From an uncultured Eubacteriales bacterium (GTDB lineage: Bacteria; Bacillota; Clostridia; Christensenellales; Aristaeellaceae), in the NCBI GenBank assembly GCA_900318145.1, contig ONJM01000001.1, positions 186,001-250,000 on the forward strand: DNA of 64,000 nucleotides, given 5' to 3'. A model generated the notes under the pieces. The model was not told the origin of the DNA. It worked only from the letters and a program-made list of their open reading frames with translations, and made no database searches. The position numbers and the translations under genes are program-made. This document shows positions 43,069-52,543 of the stretch, piece after piece (position 1 is the first letter of the stretch; each line of letters begins with the position of its first letter).

Positions 43069-44058
43069 ATGACGGAAAAAGCTGAAAGAAAACCCGCAAA
43101 GCTGCCTTTCCCGCGGCTCCGCAGGGAACCTGCCGAAATGACGCCGGAAGAGGAAGAGGCCGCCCGGCAGAAACGGCTGGACAAAATTCACCGGAAGATG
43201 AAGCATAAATCCGGCAAGAAAAAACTGAACCGTTCCACGGCCGGCAACGCGGTGCTGTTCATCCTGATGGGCATCTGCGGCGTATTCATGGTGCTGCCGC
43301 TGGTCATGATCGCAAACAACGCGCTGAAACCGCTGGACGAAATCTACCAGTTCCCGCCGAGAATATTCGTGCGGAACCCGACACTGACAAACTTCTCGGA
43401 CCTGTTCGTCCTGATGAATGAAAGCTGGGTGCCTTTCACACGCTACATCCTGAACACTCTTATCATCACGCTGGGCGGCATGATCGGCCACGTAGTGATC
43501 GCTTCCATGGCGGCGTATCCGCTGGCAAAGCACAAATTTCCCGGTAAGGCGCTGCTGTTCTCCATGGTTGTGCTGTCCCTGATGTTCTCGTGGACGGTAA
43601 CCCAGATTCCCCAGTACCTGATTATTTCCTGGCTGGGCATCAACAATACCTACGGCGCGCTGGTGCTGCCGGCCTGGTCCTTCGGTATGGGCCTTTACCT
43701 GATGAAGCAGTTTATGGAACAGCTTCCGGACTCGCTGATGGAAAGCGCGCGCCTGCAGGGCGCCAATGAATGGCAGATCTTCTGGAAAATCATCATGCCC
43801 AACGTAAAACCCGCCTGGCTGACACTGGCGATCTTCCAGTTCCAGCAGATGTGGGGCAACACGGGCGGCATGTTCCTGCGGAACGAGGAGCTGAAGCCTC
43901 TCCAGTACGCACTGCAGCAGATTACTTCCGGCGGTGTCAGCCGTGCCGGCGCCGGCGCGGCCGTGACGTTCATCATTGCCGCGATTCCGATTATCTTCTT
44001 CCTGGTTTGCCAGAGCTCCATCATGGAGACGATGACAACATCCGGTATGAAGGATTAA
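43069..44058 (+). CDS. Sugar ABC transporter permease 2 (cassette copy 1)
   Basis: This 329-residue second permease has EAA loop MESARLQGANEWQIFWKIIMP. An unusual highly charged N-terminal extension of about 40 residues (EEEEAARQKRLDKIHRK and similar) precedes the first helix; the copy-2 homologue lacks most of it. The start is uncertain: ATG 43069 is used, but GTG 43057 would add four residues and overlap the previous gene by 8 bp. The ribosome site AAGGGTGG serves either imperfectly. The C-terminus SSIMETMTTSGMKD closely matches the copy-2 ending QILETMASSGLKD. Confidence 0.9.
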   Translation: MTEKAERKPAKLPFPRLRREPAEMTPEEEEAARQKRLDKIHRKMKHKSGKKKLNRSTAGNAVLFILMGICGVFMVLPLVMIANNALKPLDEIYQFPPRIFVRNPTLTNFSDLFVLMNESWVPFTRYILNTLIITLGGMIGHVVIASMAAYPLAKHKFPGKALLFSMVVLSLMFSWTVTQIPQYLIISWLGINNTYGALVLPAWSFGMGLYLMKQFMEQLPDSLMESARLQGANEWQIFWKIIMPNVKPAWLTLAIFQFQQMWGNTGGMFLRNEELKPLQYALQQITSGGVSRAGAGAAVTFIIAAIPIIFFLVCQSSIMETMTTSGMKD

Positions 44059-44071
44059 GGAGGGGAAGCGC

Positions 44072-45553
44072 ATGAAAATGAAACGGTTCCTGTGCCTGCT
44101 CCTCCTGACGGCGGTACTCGCCGGGACGGCAGGGGCGGACGACTTCCTTCCATATGACTGCTACAACTACGACCACTGGAACAATATCCTCTATACGCCC
44201 GCACCGTATGTGCCGGGCAGGATGATTCTCGGAACGGACCTGACCTGGCAGGGAGAGCCGCTCGGTTCCTTCCGCACGCCCCAGGACCTGTGCGAGGCGC
44301 CGGACGGCAGCCTGTACATCGCGGACACGGGCAACAACCGGATCGTTGTTCTGGACAGCGGAATGAAGTCTGTTCTGAAGGTAATCGACAGCTTTGAAGA
44401 AAACGGGAAGGTACAGACCTTCAACGCGCCGTACGGCGTGGCCGTTTCCGAAAAGGGTGTGCTGTACATCGCCGATTCCCAGAACCGGCGGATCGTCGTG
44501 CTGAATCCGGACGGTTCCTTTGTCAAGTATGTTCAGAACCCGAAGAGCGAGGTGCTGGACGAAGGATATGTCTTCACACCGCTGCGGGTTTCCGTTGACT
44601 ACGCGGACCGCGTGTACGTGATCGCCCAGAACATGTTTCAGGGGATCATGGTGTTCTCCGCAGAAGGAAACTTTACGGGCTTTTTCGGAACCATCAGCGT
44701 GAAGATCTCCCTGTGGGAGAAATTCTGGCGGAAGATCGCCACCAAGGAAGAACGCTCCAAACAGATGCTGTTCATTCCGACGGAGTTTACCGGCATCGAT
44801 GTGGACGATGAAGGCTTCGTATATGCCTCCAACAAGGACACAGACGGGCTGCAGGCAGTGCGCCGGCTGAATCCGAAAGGGGAGGACGTCATCAAGAAGG
44901 GCCCCACGGGGAACCTGGGCGGGGACAGGGTGTTCGGATCCGTCGGCAACTATTCAGGACCGAGCCAGATTGTGGATGTGGTCTACCGGGACCACGGCAT
45001 TTACTCCCTGCTGGACTTCCGCCGCGGACGCGTTTTTACGTACGACCATGAGGGCAACCTGCTGTACATTTTCGGCGGCATCGGCAGCCAGATGGGCACC
45101 TTCCGCATGCCGGCGGCGATTGAGCAGGTCGGCAAACATCTGCTGGTGCTGGATTCCCAGCAGGCATCCATCACCGTCTTTGACGAAACAGACTACGGCC
45201 GGCTGATCAATGAAGCTGTGAGCCTCCGGTTCAGCGGGGACGAAAGCCTGGCGGTTCCGCTGTGGCAGGAGGTGCTCCGGCTGGATGAGATCAACGAGCT
45301 GGCGAACACCGGTATCGGCAAGGCATACCTTTCCGCGGGCGACAATGAAAAAGCCATGACCTATCTCCGCAGGGGCATGAACCGGGAGTATTATTCCGTT
45401 GCCTTCAAACGCTGGCGGAATGACCTGCTGCGGGACAACATCAGCTGGGTGCTGTCCGGTCTGATCGTGCTGATCGCCCTGATCGTCATCTGGAAAAAAG
45501 TGATTAAGCCCAGGCGGGCCAACGCGGGACGGAAGGAGAGGAAGACTGCATGA
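44072..45553 (+). CDS. NHL-repeat beta-propeller membrane protein with TPR-like region (cassette copy 1)
   Basis: This 493-residue protein has a signal peptide (about residues 1-23). An extracellular NHL/six-bladed propeller covers about 40-375, with blades such as DGSLYIADTGNNRIVVLD, KGVLYIADSQNRRIVVLN and VDDEGFVYASN. Two short TPR-like helical repeats (about 385-445, including GIGKAYLSAGDNEKAMTYL) follow. A C-terminal transmembrane helix (about 458-478) leads to a basic cytoplasmic tail. A propeller tethered outside next to a sugar transporter could bind glycan or scaffold a complex. I know no characterised homologue in such a role. It overlaps the Yip1-family gene by 4 bp. Confidence 0.82.
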   Translation: MKMKRFLCLLLLTAVLAGTAGADDFLPYDCYNYDHWNNILYTPAPYVPGRMILGTDLTWQGEPLGSFRTPQDLCEAPDGSLYIADTGNNRIVVLDSGMKSVLKVIDSFEENGKVQTFNAPYGVAVSEKGVLYIADSQNRRIVVLNPDGSFVKYVQNPKSEVLDEGYVFTPLRVSVDYADRVYVIAQNMFQGIMVFSAEGNFTGFFGTISVKISLWEKFWRKIATKEERSKQMLFIPTEFTGIDVDDEGFVYASNKDTDGLQAVRRLNPKGEDVIKKGPTGNLGGDRVFGSVGNYSGPSQIVDVVYRDHGIYSLLDFRRGRVFTYDHEGNLLYIFGGIGSQMGTFRMPAAIEQVGKHLLVLDSQQASITVFDETDYGRLINEAVSLRFSGDESLAVPLWQEVLRLDEINELANTGIGKAYLSAGDNEKAMTYLRRGMNREYYSVAFKRWRNDLLRDNISWVLSGLIVLIALIVIWKKVIKPRRANAGRKERKTA

Positions 45554-46182
45554 GAAGCCTGTTCAGCAAAGAAAAATGGTCTCATCTCTTCTATACGGTC
45601 AGCCATCCGGCAGACGGATACTACTGGATCCGTCACCAGGAGAAAGGAAGCATTCCGATCGCGCTTCTGCTGGTTTTCCTGTACGGTATCGCGTTTTCCA
45701 TGAACCGGATCTGCGCCAGCTTTATCGTGAACGATATCGAGCCCAGAACCGTGAACCTGGTCGCGGAGCTGGCCGGCGTGATCCTGCTGTACTTCATCAT
45801 GTGCGTGGGGAACTGGTCTGTTACCTGTCTGATGGAGGGCGAGGGCCGCTTCAGGGATATCCTGATCGCGGTCGGATATGCCCTGCTCCCCATGCTGGTG
45901 ACCACGGTGCTGGCGACGATCGTTTCGCAGTTCGTCGCGGAGAACGAGGAAGCGTTCTATACGATTCTGATGGGCGTCGGCACAGCCTATACCGTGATCC
46001 TTCTGATCATGGGCATCATGCAGATCCACAACTATACAATGGGGAAGACGCTGGTGACGCTGTTCCTGACGGTTGTGGCAATGCTGATCCTGATTTTCCT
46101 GGCGCTGCTGGTGCTGAATTTCATCACGCAGGTCTATTCATTCCTGCGCGGAATCTATACTGAACTGATATTCCGCTTTTAA
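45550..46182 (+). CDS. Yip1-family membrane protein (cassette copy 1)
   Basis: This 210-residue protein has five predicted membrane helices between about residues 35 and 195. A polar N-terminus with HLFYTVSHPADGYYWIRHQEKGS matches the 'HPxxxFxxI' entry motif of Yip1-domain proteins. EGEGRFRDILIAVGYALLPML is the central hallmark, and QIHNYTMGKTL precedes the last helices. Bacterial Yip1 proteins have no settled function; in eukaryotes the family shapes membranes and traffic. Its fixed position between the NHL and DUF5696-like genes in both copies suggests a membrane platform for the complex. Confidence 0.85.
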   Translation: MRSLFSKEKWSHLFYTVSHPADGYYWIRHQEKGSIPIALLLVFLYGIAFSMNRICASFIVNDIEPRTVNLVAELAGVILLYFIMCVGNWSVTCLMEGEGRFRDILIAVGYALLPMLVTTVLATIVSQFVAENEEAFYTILMGVGTAYTVILLIMGIMQIHNYTMGKTLVTLFLTVVAMLILIFLALLVLNFITQVYSFLRGIYTELIFRF

Positions 46183-46196
46183 GGAGGAGAGGCAAA

Positions 46197-48794
46197 ATGG
46201 AAGAAAACAAAACCCTGCGCCTCCCGACGAGCGTGAGGCGGGCTCTGTGGATTGCCGCGGCAGCGGTGCTTATCGCGGTTGCGGCATATGCCGCCTGGTT
46301 TATTACCAATTACCGCAACTACAATGAATACCGTTCCATGATTCCGGAACCGGAGACGCGGACGGAAGGCACGGAATTCAAGAAGGCGCGGGATCCGGAA
46401 AACCGCGTTCCCGGGTTTGAACCCATCGCGGAAAACGAAAACGCAGCACTGTTCCTGAAACGGGACAACGCCGAGATTGCCCTGTATGACAAGGCAACGG
46501 GCAATATCCTGTACTCCAACCCGCAGGACGCTTCAAGCGATCCGGTCGCGAGGTCCGGCGTGAACCAGGAAAACCTGAAGAGCCAGTTCATCCTGAGCTA
46601 CCTGGATCAGTACGCCAAGGAAGGAACGGCATGGAATTCCTACGGGAAAGCCACAGCGAACGGGCAGGTGGAATTCCTGCAGATTCCGGACGGGCTGCAG
46701 GCGGTCTATACCCTGAGCGACCAGAAGATTGTGCTGGCTCCGGATCAGCTGACACCGGAATGGTACGAGATCCTGGCCAATTCCGGGAAAAAGCAGGCCG
46801 CCAAGACGTACGAGCTGGACGAGGAATCCGGACTGTACAAAATGAAGACCCGGGGCGTCAGCAACCGGCACAAGCTGCAGATTGACGCGGACGCCAGGGC
46901 AGCCGGATTCACGATTGAAGACCTGGAGGAAATGAACGCGCTGGCAGAATCGGAGGGGGAGGAAGAGGAATCCGAGACGATTTCCTTCGTGATTACCCTT
47001 GAATACCGGCTGACAGCAGAGGGACTGGAGGTTACGCTGCCTCATTACGGCCTGGAGGAGCATGGCGGCGCGCAGATCCGCGCGATCCAGCTGCTGCCGT
47101 TTATGGGCGCTGCCGGCGCAGAAGAGGAAGGCTGCCTTGTGGTGCCGGACGGAAGCGGGGCAGTGATCCGGTTCAACAACGGCAAGAGCGGCAGCCCCCA
47201 GTATAATCAAAGTATCTATGACCTGGACCTGGTGGACAGCGACCTGGCATCCACCCAGAATATCCAGACGGCCCGGATGGCGCTGTTCGGAATCTGCCGA
47301 CCGGAATCCTCCGTGCTGGTTACCTGCGAACGGGGCGCTACCCTGGCCTCCGTAACCGCGGACGTGGCCGGAAGAAACAACAATTACAACTTTGCCTATC
47401 TCACCTTTGCCCTTCGGCGGACGGATACGCTGGTGGTAGCCGGCGAGGACGCGGTCGTTGCGGAGAAGAACCTGTACCCGGTGGACTGCACTGTGCGCTA
47501 TACCATGCTGGACAGTGCGCATACCGGATACAGCGGTATCGCGAAGGCATACAGGGAACGGCTGCAGCGGGAAGGAAAATGGACCGCCAAGGCAGAGGCA
47601 TCCGGCGACATTCCGTTCTACTATGACGTGATCGGCGGTGTGAAGGAAACAGCTCATTTCCTGGGCATTCAGTATCTGCGGGTGCTGCCCATGACCACTT
47701 TCGCGCAGGCGGGGGATATCGCCGCCGAGCTGAAACACGGGAATATCGTGAACCAGCGGATGAATTTCCAGGGCTGGATGAACGGCGGATACTACCATGA
47801 CCCGGTCAGCTCCGTTTCCGTGCTGGGCCAGCTGGGCGGCGAGCAGGGACTGAAGAACCTGCGGCAGGCAATGAAGACAGCGGGCGGCGCCCTTTATCCG
47901 GACGCATCCATCCAGTTTGTCACCGCCATCGCGAAAGGTTTTTATCCGAACGAGGAAGCCAGCCGCTATTACGCGGAGGGCTACGTGGTGCAGCTGGGCG
48001 TCGTCAGCCCGGTGACTCTGCGCCGCACTTCCAACCTCGGCTTCAGCGAGAAGGGCTATATCCTGCTTTCCCCGAAATTCCTGCCCCGCTATTCCGCCCG
48101 TCTGGCGGAAGCCGCGGACCGGCTCGGACTGGACGCGCTCTCCCTGCGGGACCTGGGCAGCGAAGTGCACGCGGACAAGCGGCGGAACAACCTGATCAGC
48201 CGCGAAGCCGCGCTGGATCTGGTGAAGGAAGCCTTCCGGACGATCCGGAACGAAAACCGGGAACTGATGGTTTCCGGCGGCAACGACTACAGCTTCCCGT
48301 ATGTGCGGCATGTGATCAACGCACCGCTGGAGGCAACGGTTTTCCCGATTGTGGATGAACAGGTGCCGCTGTGGGAAATGATCATGCACGGAGCGGCGGA
48401 TTACTGCGGCAGCTGCATGAACCTGATGCAGAGCGACAATCCGAGGAAGGACCTGCTGCACCTGGTTGAATACGGCGCGTCCACCCACTATGTTTTCACC
48501 TGGCGTGACGCGTCGGACATGAAGTATACCGGCGTGAACAACAATTACGCGACGCAGTTCAACTCCTGGAAGGATGAGGCCGTGGAAGCCTACCGGTTCG
48601 TGAACGACGCGCTGAAGGCTGTAAGCGGCGCGGAAATGATATCCCATGAAACGCTGGCCGACGGGCTGGTACGGACCGTCTATTCCAACGGAACTGCCAT
48701 CTACGTCAACTACGGAGACAAACCCGTACGAACCGACGGAAAAACAGTTCCGGCAATGAATTATCTGGTTGCGGAAGGGGGTGACCGGCCATGA
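46197..48794 (+). CDS. DUF5696-like membrane-anchored surface protein (cassette copy 1)
   Basis: This 865-residue protein has one N-terminal transmembrane helix (about residues 16-38), and the rest should lie outside. A beta-rich region (about 60-440) includes CLVVPDGSGAVIRFNNGKSG, which is shared with the copy-2 protein. It leads to a putative TIM-barrel-like domain (about 460-860). That part has acidic and aromatic strand ends (GLDALSLRDLGSEVHADKRR, ELMVSGGNDYSFPYV, YCGSCMNLMQSD) resembling glycosidase barrels. Pfam DUF5696 proteins of Bacillota have this arrangement and similar neighbours. A glycoside hydrolase activity is plausible but unproved. The final four bases overlap the next permease gene. 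Confidence 0.75.
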   Translation: MEENKTLRLPTSVRRALWIAAAAVLIAVAAYAAWFITNYRNYNEYRSMIPEPETRTEGTEFKKARDPENRVPGFEPIAENENAALFLKRDNAEIALYDKATGNILYSNPQDASSDPVARSGVNQENLKSQFILSYLDQYAKEGTAWNSYGKATANGQVEFLQIPDGLQAVYTLSDQKIVLAPDQLTPEWYEILANSGKKQAAKTYELDEESGLYKMKTRGVSNRHKLQIDADARAAGFTIEDLEEMNALAESEGEEEESETISFVITLEYRLTAEGLEVTLPHYGLEEHGGAQIRAIQLLPFMGAAGAEEEGCLVVPDGSGAVIRFNNGKSGSPQYNQSIYDLDLVDSDLASTQNIQTARMALFGICRPESSVLVTCERGATLASVTADVAGRNNNYNFAYLTFALRRTDTLVVAGEDAVVAEKNLYPVDCTVRYTMLDSAHTGYSGIAKAYRERLQREGKWTAKAEASGDIPFYYDVIGGVKETAHFLGIQYLRVLPMTTFAQAGDIAAELKHGNIVNQRMNFQGWMNGGYYHDPVSSVSVLGQLGGEQGLKNLRQAMKTAGGALYPDASIQFVTAIAKGFYPNEEASRYYAEGYVVQLGVVSPVTLRRTSNLGFSEKGYILLSPKFLPRYSARLAEAADRLGLDALSLRDLGSEVHADKRRNNLISREAALDLVKEAFRTIRNENRELMVSGGNDYSFPYVRHVINAPLEATVFPIVDEQVPLWEMIMHGAADYCGSCMNLMQSDNPRKDLLHLVEYGASTHYVFTWRDASDMKYTGVNNNYATQFNSWKDEAVEAYRFVNDALKAVSGAEMISHETLADGLVRTVYSNGTAIYVNYGDKPVRTDGKTVPAMNYLVAEGGDRP

Positions 48795-49720
48795 CAGCAG
48801 CACGGCGGCGGAAAAAGAGCATCTTCCATCTTTCCTACGAACAGCGGAACGCGGTACGGGGCTACCGGTTCATTCTGCCGTGGCTGATCGGCTTCCTGCT
48901 GTTCTATGTGGGTTCCCTGTTCCAGCTGGGAGAGTTCAGCCTTTCCAGGGTCGGCATGGACGCGGCAACCGGCATGACGAAGGAGTATATCGGATTTGCC
49001 AATTTTGTGGAGGCGTTTACCTCACACGCCACCTTCAAGCAGACGCTGACATCCTCGGTGATGGACATGCTGATCGATCTTCCGATGATCATTTTCTTCA
49101 GCCTGTTTGTGGCAATCCTGCTGAACCGGAAGTTCAAGGGCCGGGGACTGGTGCGCGCCATTTTCTTCCTGCCGATCATTCTGAGCGCGGATGCTGTCGG
49201 CACAGCGATCCAGAAAGCAACGGAGCTGGTGAATTCCGGTGTTTCAGCCACTTCCTCCGAAATGGCGCAGGCCGGGTCCGTTTCTGTCGGTTACTATATC
49301 CAGCTGTTCGGCGATCTGGCGATTCCGGACTCCATCCTGGGATATATCGTGGACGCAGTCAACCGGATCGCTTCCATTATCCGCGGATCCGGCGTACAGA
49401 TCATCCTGTTCATTGCCGCATTGCAGTCCATTCCCGGCGCGCTGTATGAAGTTGCGAAGATCGAAGGCGCTACGGGGTATGAAACCTTCTGGAAGGTTAC
49501 ATTCCCGATGGTTATGCCGCATATTATCACAAACACGATCTATACGCTGGTGGACCGGTTCTCATCCAGCGAAGTGGTGCGGCTGGCCACCCGGACCTAT
49601 AAGGAACTGTACAATTACGGCCTGTCCTCCGCGTTCTCCATCGTGTCCACACTGATTACCATCGCACTGCTCGGCCTGATCGTTTATCTGCTGAACAAAC
49701 GGGCCTTCTACTACAACTGA
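48791..49720 (+). CDS. Sugar ABC transporter permease (third CUT1 system, subunit 1)
   Basis: This 309-residue permease has basic residues before the first helix (FILPWLIGFLLFYVG, about residues 28-45) and EAA loop YEVAKIEGATGYETFWKVTFP, near 217-237. It differs from the LplB-like and cassette permeases. A 60-residue stretch between helices (TAIQKATELVNSGVSATSSE and following) is predicted to be extracellular and is longer than usual. It overlaps the DUF5696-like gene by 4 bp, so a separate transporter is directly welded to the cassette. The matching binding protein is probably the one at 52544. Confidence 0.9.
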   Translation: MTAARRRKKSIFHLSYEQRNAVRGYRFILPWLIGFLLFYVGSLFQLGEFSLSRVGMDAATGMTKEYIGFANFVEAFTSHATFKQTLTSSVMDMLIDLPMIIFFSLFVAILLNRKFKGRGLVRAIFFLPIILSADAVGTAIQKATELVNSGVSATSSEMAQAGSVSVGYYIQLFGDLAIPDSILGYIVDAVNRIASIIRGSGVQIILFIAALQSIPGALYEVAKIEGATGYETFWKVTFPMVMPHIITNTIYTLVDRFSSSEVVRLATRTYKELYNYGLSSAFSIVSTLITIALLGLIVYLLNKRAFYYN

Positions 49721-49736
49721 GGAAGGGGGGAATACC

Positions 49737-50741
49737 ATGCAGAGCAACGAGCGTCAGGCAAAATCAAAGCTGACATGGAAGGAATTCAGAGCATCCCCGT
49801 CGTACATAAATAAAAGGGATAAGGCGCTGAATTCCGGGAAGGGGTTCCTGCTGGGCATCTTCCGGTTTGTGGTCATCGTGGGCATCAGTTATGTGATTCT
49901 CGCTCCGGTGATCAAGATCATCGCAGATTCCTTCTTTTCAATTACGGACGCAATCAACCCCATGGTCTTCACGATTCCCATCAATCCGACGCTGGACCGG
50001 TATACCATGGCAATCAAATACATGGACTACCTGCCGATTCTGGGCACCACACTCCTGTATGTACTGGGGATTACCGTGATACAGGTCATGATCTGTTCCA
50101 TGGTGGGATACGGCTTCGCCCGGTACAAATTCCCGCTGAAGGGGCTGCTGTTCGGATTCATCGTGGTGATGATCGTGGTTCCGCTGAACACGATCCAGTT
50201 CCCGCTGTACACAACCTTCCGGTATTTCAATCCGCTGGGGATCGTGGGGCTGTTCAACGGCGGAAAATCCATCAACCTGCTGCAGACCCCATGGCCGACA
50301 ATCATCATGTCCGTTTTCGGATGCGGACTCCGGTCCGGACTGTTCATCTATATCTTCAACCAGTTCTTCCGGGGACTCCCGAAGGAGATTGAAGAGGCGG
50401 CCCTGGTGGACGGGGCGGGGACATGGCGCACCTATTTCCGGATCATGATGCCGAACGCCAGTCCGGCCGTGATCACTGTTGCCGTGTTCTCCATTGTCTG
50501 GCAGTACAATGATTCCTTTTTCGCCAGCAACTTCAACATTCCGGAAAGCATCCTGATCACCCGGAAGCTGGAATCCCTGGTGGCGACCATAGCCAACGTT
50601 GAGAAGGTTATGAACATCCGGGAGCAGCAGCTTTACTTCGACGCCGGCGTGGTGCTGGTACTGGTGCCGGTCGTGCTGGTTTACCTGATTCTGCAGCGCC
50701 GTTTCATCGAAGGTGTGGAACGTTCCGGCATTGTGGGATAA
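49737..50741 (+). CDS. Sugar ABC transporter permease (third CUT1 system, subunit 2)
   Basis: This 334-residue permease has six helices. The EAA loop reads IEEAALVDGAGTWRTYFRIMMPNASP. The extracellular loop between helices four and five (TFRYFNPLGIVGLFNGGKSINLL) is longer than in the other permeases here. A 35-residue polar N-terminus precedes the first helix. GAAGGGGGG lies before ATG 49737. It forms a heterodimer with the preceding gene. A secreted repeat protein follows after 54 bp that include a small ACCCG/CGGGT hairpin (50756-50769). Confidence 0.9.
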   Translation: MQSNERQAKSKLTWKEFRASPSYINKRDKALNSGKGFLLGIFRFVVIVGISYVILAPVIKIIADSFFSITDAINPMVFTIPINPTLDRYTMAIKYMDYLPILGTTLLYVLGITVIQVMICSMVGYGFARYKFPLKGLLFGFIVVMIVVPLNTIQFPLYTTFRYFNPLGIVGLFNGGKSINLLQTPWPTIIMSVFGCGLRSGLFIYIFNQFFRGLPKEIEEAALVDGAGTWRTYFRIMMPNASPAVITVAVFSIVWQYNDSFFASNFNIPESILITRKLESLVATIANVEKVMNIREQQLYFDAGVVLVLVPVVLVYLILQRRFIEGVERSGIVG

Positions 50742-50795
50742 AAAACTGTTTCCAAACCCGGGAGCGGGTATATATAAAAAAGGAGGGTTTCCCAA

Positions 50796-52505
50796 GTGAA
50801 AAAGTTTCTTTCCTGGCTGCTGATTGCCGCACTGGCACTCGGCATGATCGGCACGGCCACGGCGGATACCGTGGATGTGCTGGACTTCGAAGACGGCAAC
50901 TTCGCGTTTATCGGCGCTTCCAAGGGCCGGCCGAACGCGGATGCCGCCACAGCACTGGAAATCGTTGATTTCAACGGTTCCAAAGCGCTGAAGATCTCCG
51001 CGAAGGGCGTCGCCTGCGCCGGCCTGAACATCATCGGCCTGGCGGGTGACAAGCTCGCGGACGTTGCTGCCATCAGCTTCGATATCGGCGTGGAAAACGG
51101 AGCGGACGGCAAGTTCTACGCGGCTTCCGGTTACGTGTACAGCTACACCGGAGAAGCGAAGGACGAGAATAAAGCGGACTGGTCTGTCTACATGGCCAAG
51201 AAGAATCCGCGGAACGTCAAGATCGACCTCGGCGCAATTGCTGAAGACACGTGCCTGCTGATCACGGAAGAAGCACACGCCGGCAACGACGCAGTGGATT
51301 TTGTGCTGGACAACATCAAGCTGCTGGATAAAGACGGCAATGCCATCGCCCTGGATCCCACAGCGGAATTCAAGGAAGCGGCGTCCGGCCCCGATCTGAG
51401 CAACCTGTTTGCGCTGACCGGCGCCGTGGAGCTGCCCGGATTCCAGAAGGCAGCCGGCGCATGGGCGCAGGACGGCATTGAAATGACGCAGGAATTCCTG
51501 GACGCGCTGGTTCCCGGCTCCGTTATCGAAGTGGATTACAAGAGCGAAGACGGCGCAATGTGGCTCGTGTTCCCGTGGGCTTCCGCGGGCTGGATGCGCG
51601 TGGGCGGCTGCGGCAACGGTGTGGACGCCGTGAACAACAGCCATACCAAGGCACAGATCCCCTATGAGCTGATTGAGCAGTTCTGCGGCGAAGACAAGAG
51701 CACCTGGGGTGCCATGCTGCAGTGCGAAAGCTCCACCAACTGGGAAGTTTACGCTGTGCGCGTCGGACAGCGCGCGAAGCAGATCGTGCTGAAGAACGCT
51801 GTGGAGCTGCCCGGATTCCAGAAGGCAGCCGGCGCCTGGGCACAGGACGGCGTTGAAATGACCGAAGAGTTCGCCAACGCGCTGGTTCCGGGTTCCGTGA
51901 TCGAAATCACCTACGCTTCCGAGGACGGCGACATCTGGCTGGTCATGCCGTGGGCGGCCGCGGGCTGGATGCGCGTATCCCAGGGCACAGCCCTGAAGAT
52001 GGGCGGAAAAGCCTACATTACCTATGAAGAAATCGAAGCGCTGTGCGGCGAAGACAAGAGCACCTGGGGCGCCATGGTACAGTGCGAAGGCTCCTCCGCG
52101 TGGGAAGTCTACAGCGTCCGCGTGGGCCAGAAGGCAGAGTTTGACGCCGTGGCCGGCGCCGTGAATTTCGAAGGCTTCAGCGTGAGCGGCGCTGCCTGGG
52201 CACAGGACGGCAAGGAAATGCCGCAGGAGATCGTTGACGCGCTGGTACCCGGCAGCGTCGTGACCATCAGCTATGAATCTGAAGACGGCAATATCTGGCT
52301 GGTTATGCCGTGGGCAGCCGCCGGCTGGATGCGCGTAGGCAACGACGGCGCTGACGTCGCCGACGGCAGCATCGCGCAGGTGACCTATGAGCAGATTGAA
52401 GCACTGTGCGGCGAAGACAAGAGCACCTGGGGCGCCATGATGCAGTGTGAAGGCTCCAGCGCCTGGACGGTTTACTCCGTGACAGTAGGCCAGGCGATCC
52501 GGTAA
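50796..52505 (+). CDS. Secreted protein with three tandem 120-residue modules, unknown function
   Basis: This 569-residue protein starts at GTG 50796, eight bases after AAGGAGGG. A signal peptide (1-22, ending ATA) is followed by a beta-sandwich domain (about 25-190) resembling CBM or CIA30-like folds, with VDVLDFEDGNFAF at its start. Three near-identical modules follow, from residues 210, 335 and 455. Each begins near a GF-x-AWAQDG segment, centres on a WLV-PWA-AGWMRV segment and ends with CGEDKSTWGAM. The conserved Trp residues would suit glycan stacking. No catalytic motif was found. It sits between the permeases and binding protein of the third CUT1 system, so it may deliver glycan to them. 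No family name is recognised. Confidence 0.8.
   Translation: MKKFLSWLLIAALALGMIGTATADTVDVLDFEDGNFAFIGASKGRPNADAATALEIVDFNGSKALKISAKGVACAGLNIIGLAGDKLADVAAISFDIGVENGADGKFYAASGYVYSYTGEAKDENKADWSVYMAKKNPRNVKIDLGAIAEDTCLLITEEAHAGNDAVDFVLDNIKLLDKDGNAIALDPTAEFKEAASGPDLSNLFALTGAVELPGFQKAAGAWAQDGIEMTQEFLDALVPGSVIEVDYKSEDGAMWLVFPWASAGWMRVGGCGNGVDAVNNSHTKAQIPYELIEQFCGEDKSTWGAMLQCESSTNWEVYAVRVGQRAKQIVLKNAVELPGFQKAAGAWAQDGVEMTEEFANALVPGSVIEITYASEDGDIWLVMPWAAAGWMRVSQGTALKMGGKAYITYEEIEALCGEDKSTWGAMVQCEGSSAWEVYSVRVGQKAEFDAVAGAVNFEGFSVSGAAWAQDGKEMPQEIVDALVPGSVVTISYESEDGNIWLVMPWAAAGWMRVGNDGADVADGSIAQVTYEQIEALCGEDKSTWGAMMQCEGSSAWTVYSVTVGQAIR
51423..52502 (+). repeat. Triplicated 350-375 bp coding repeat
   Basis: Three direct repeats begin at about 51423, 51798 and 52158. 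Each includes the near-identical block around GGCGAAGACAAGAGCACCTG (51688, 52046 and 52408 areas). High nucleotide identity points to recent tandem duplication or ongoing homogenisation within the gene. Confidence 0.85.
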
Positions 52506-52543
52506 TTTGTGAAGCACAACAATTTTAAGGAGGAAACGGAAAC

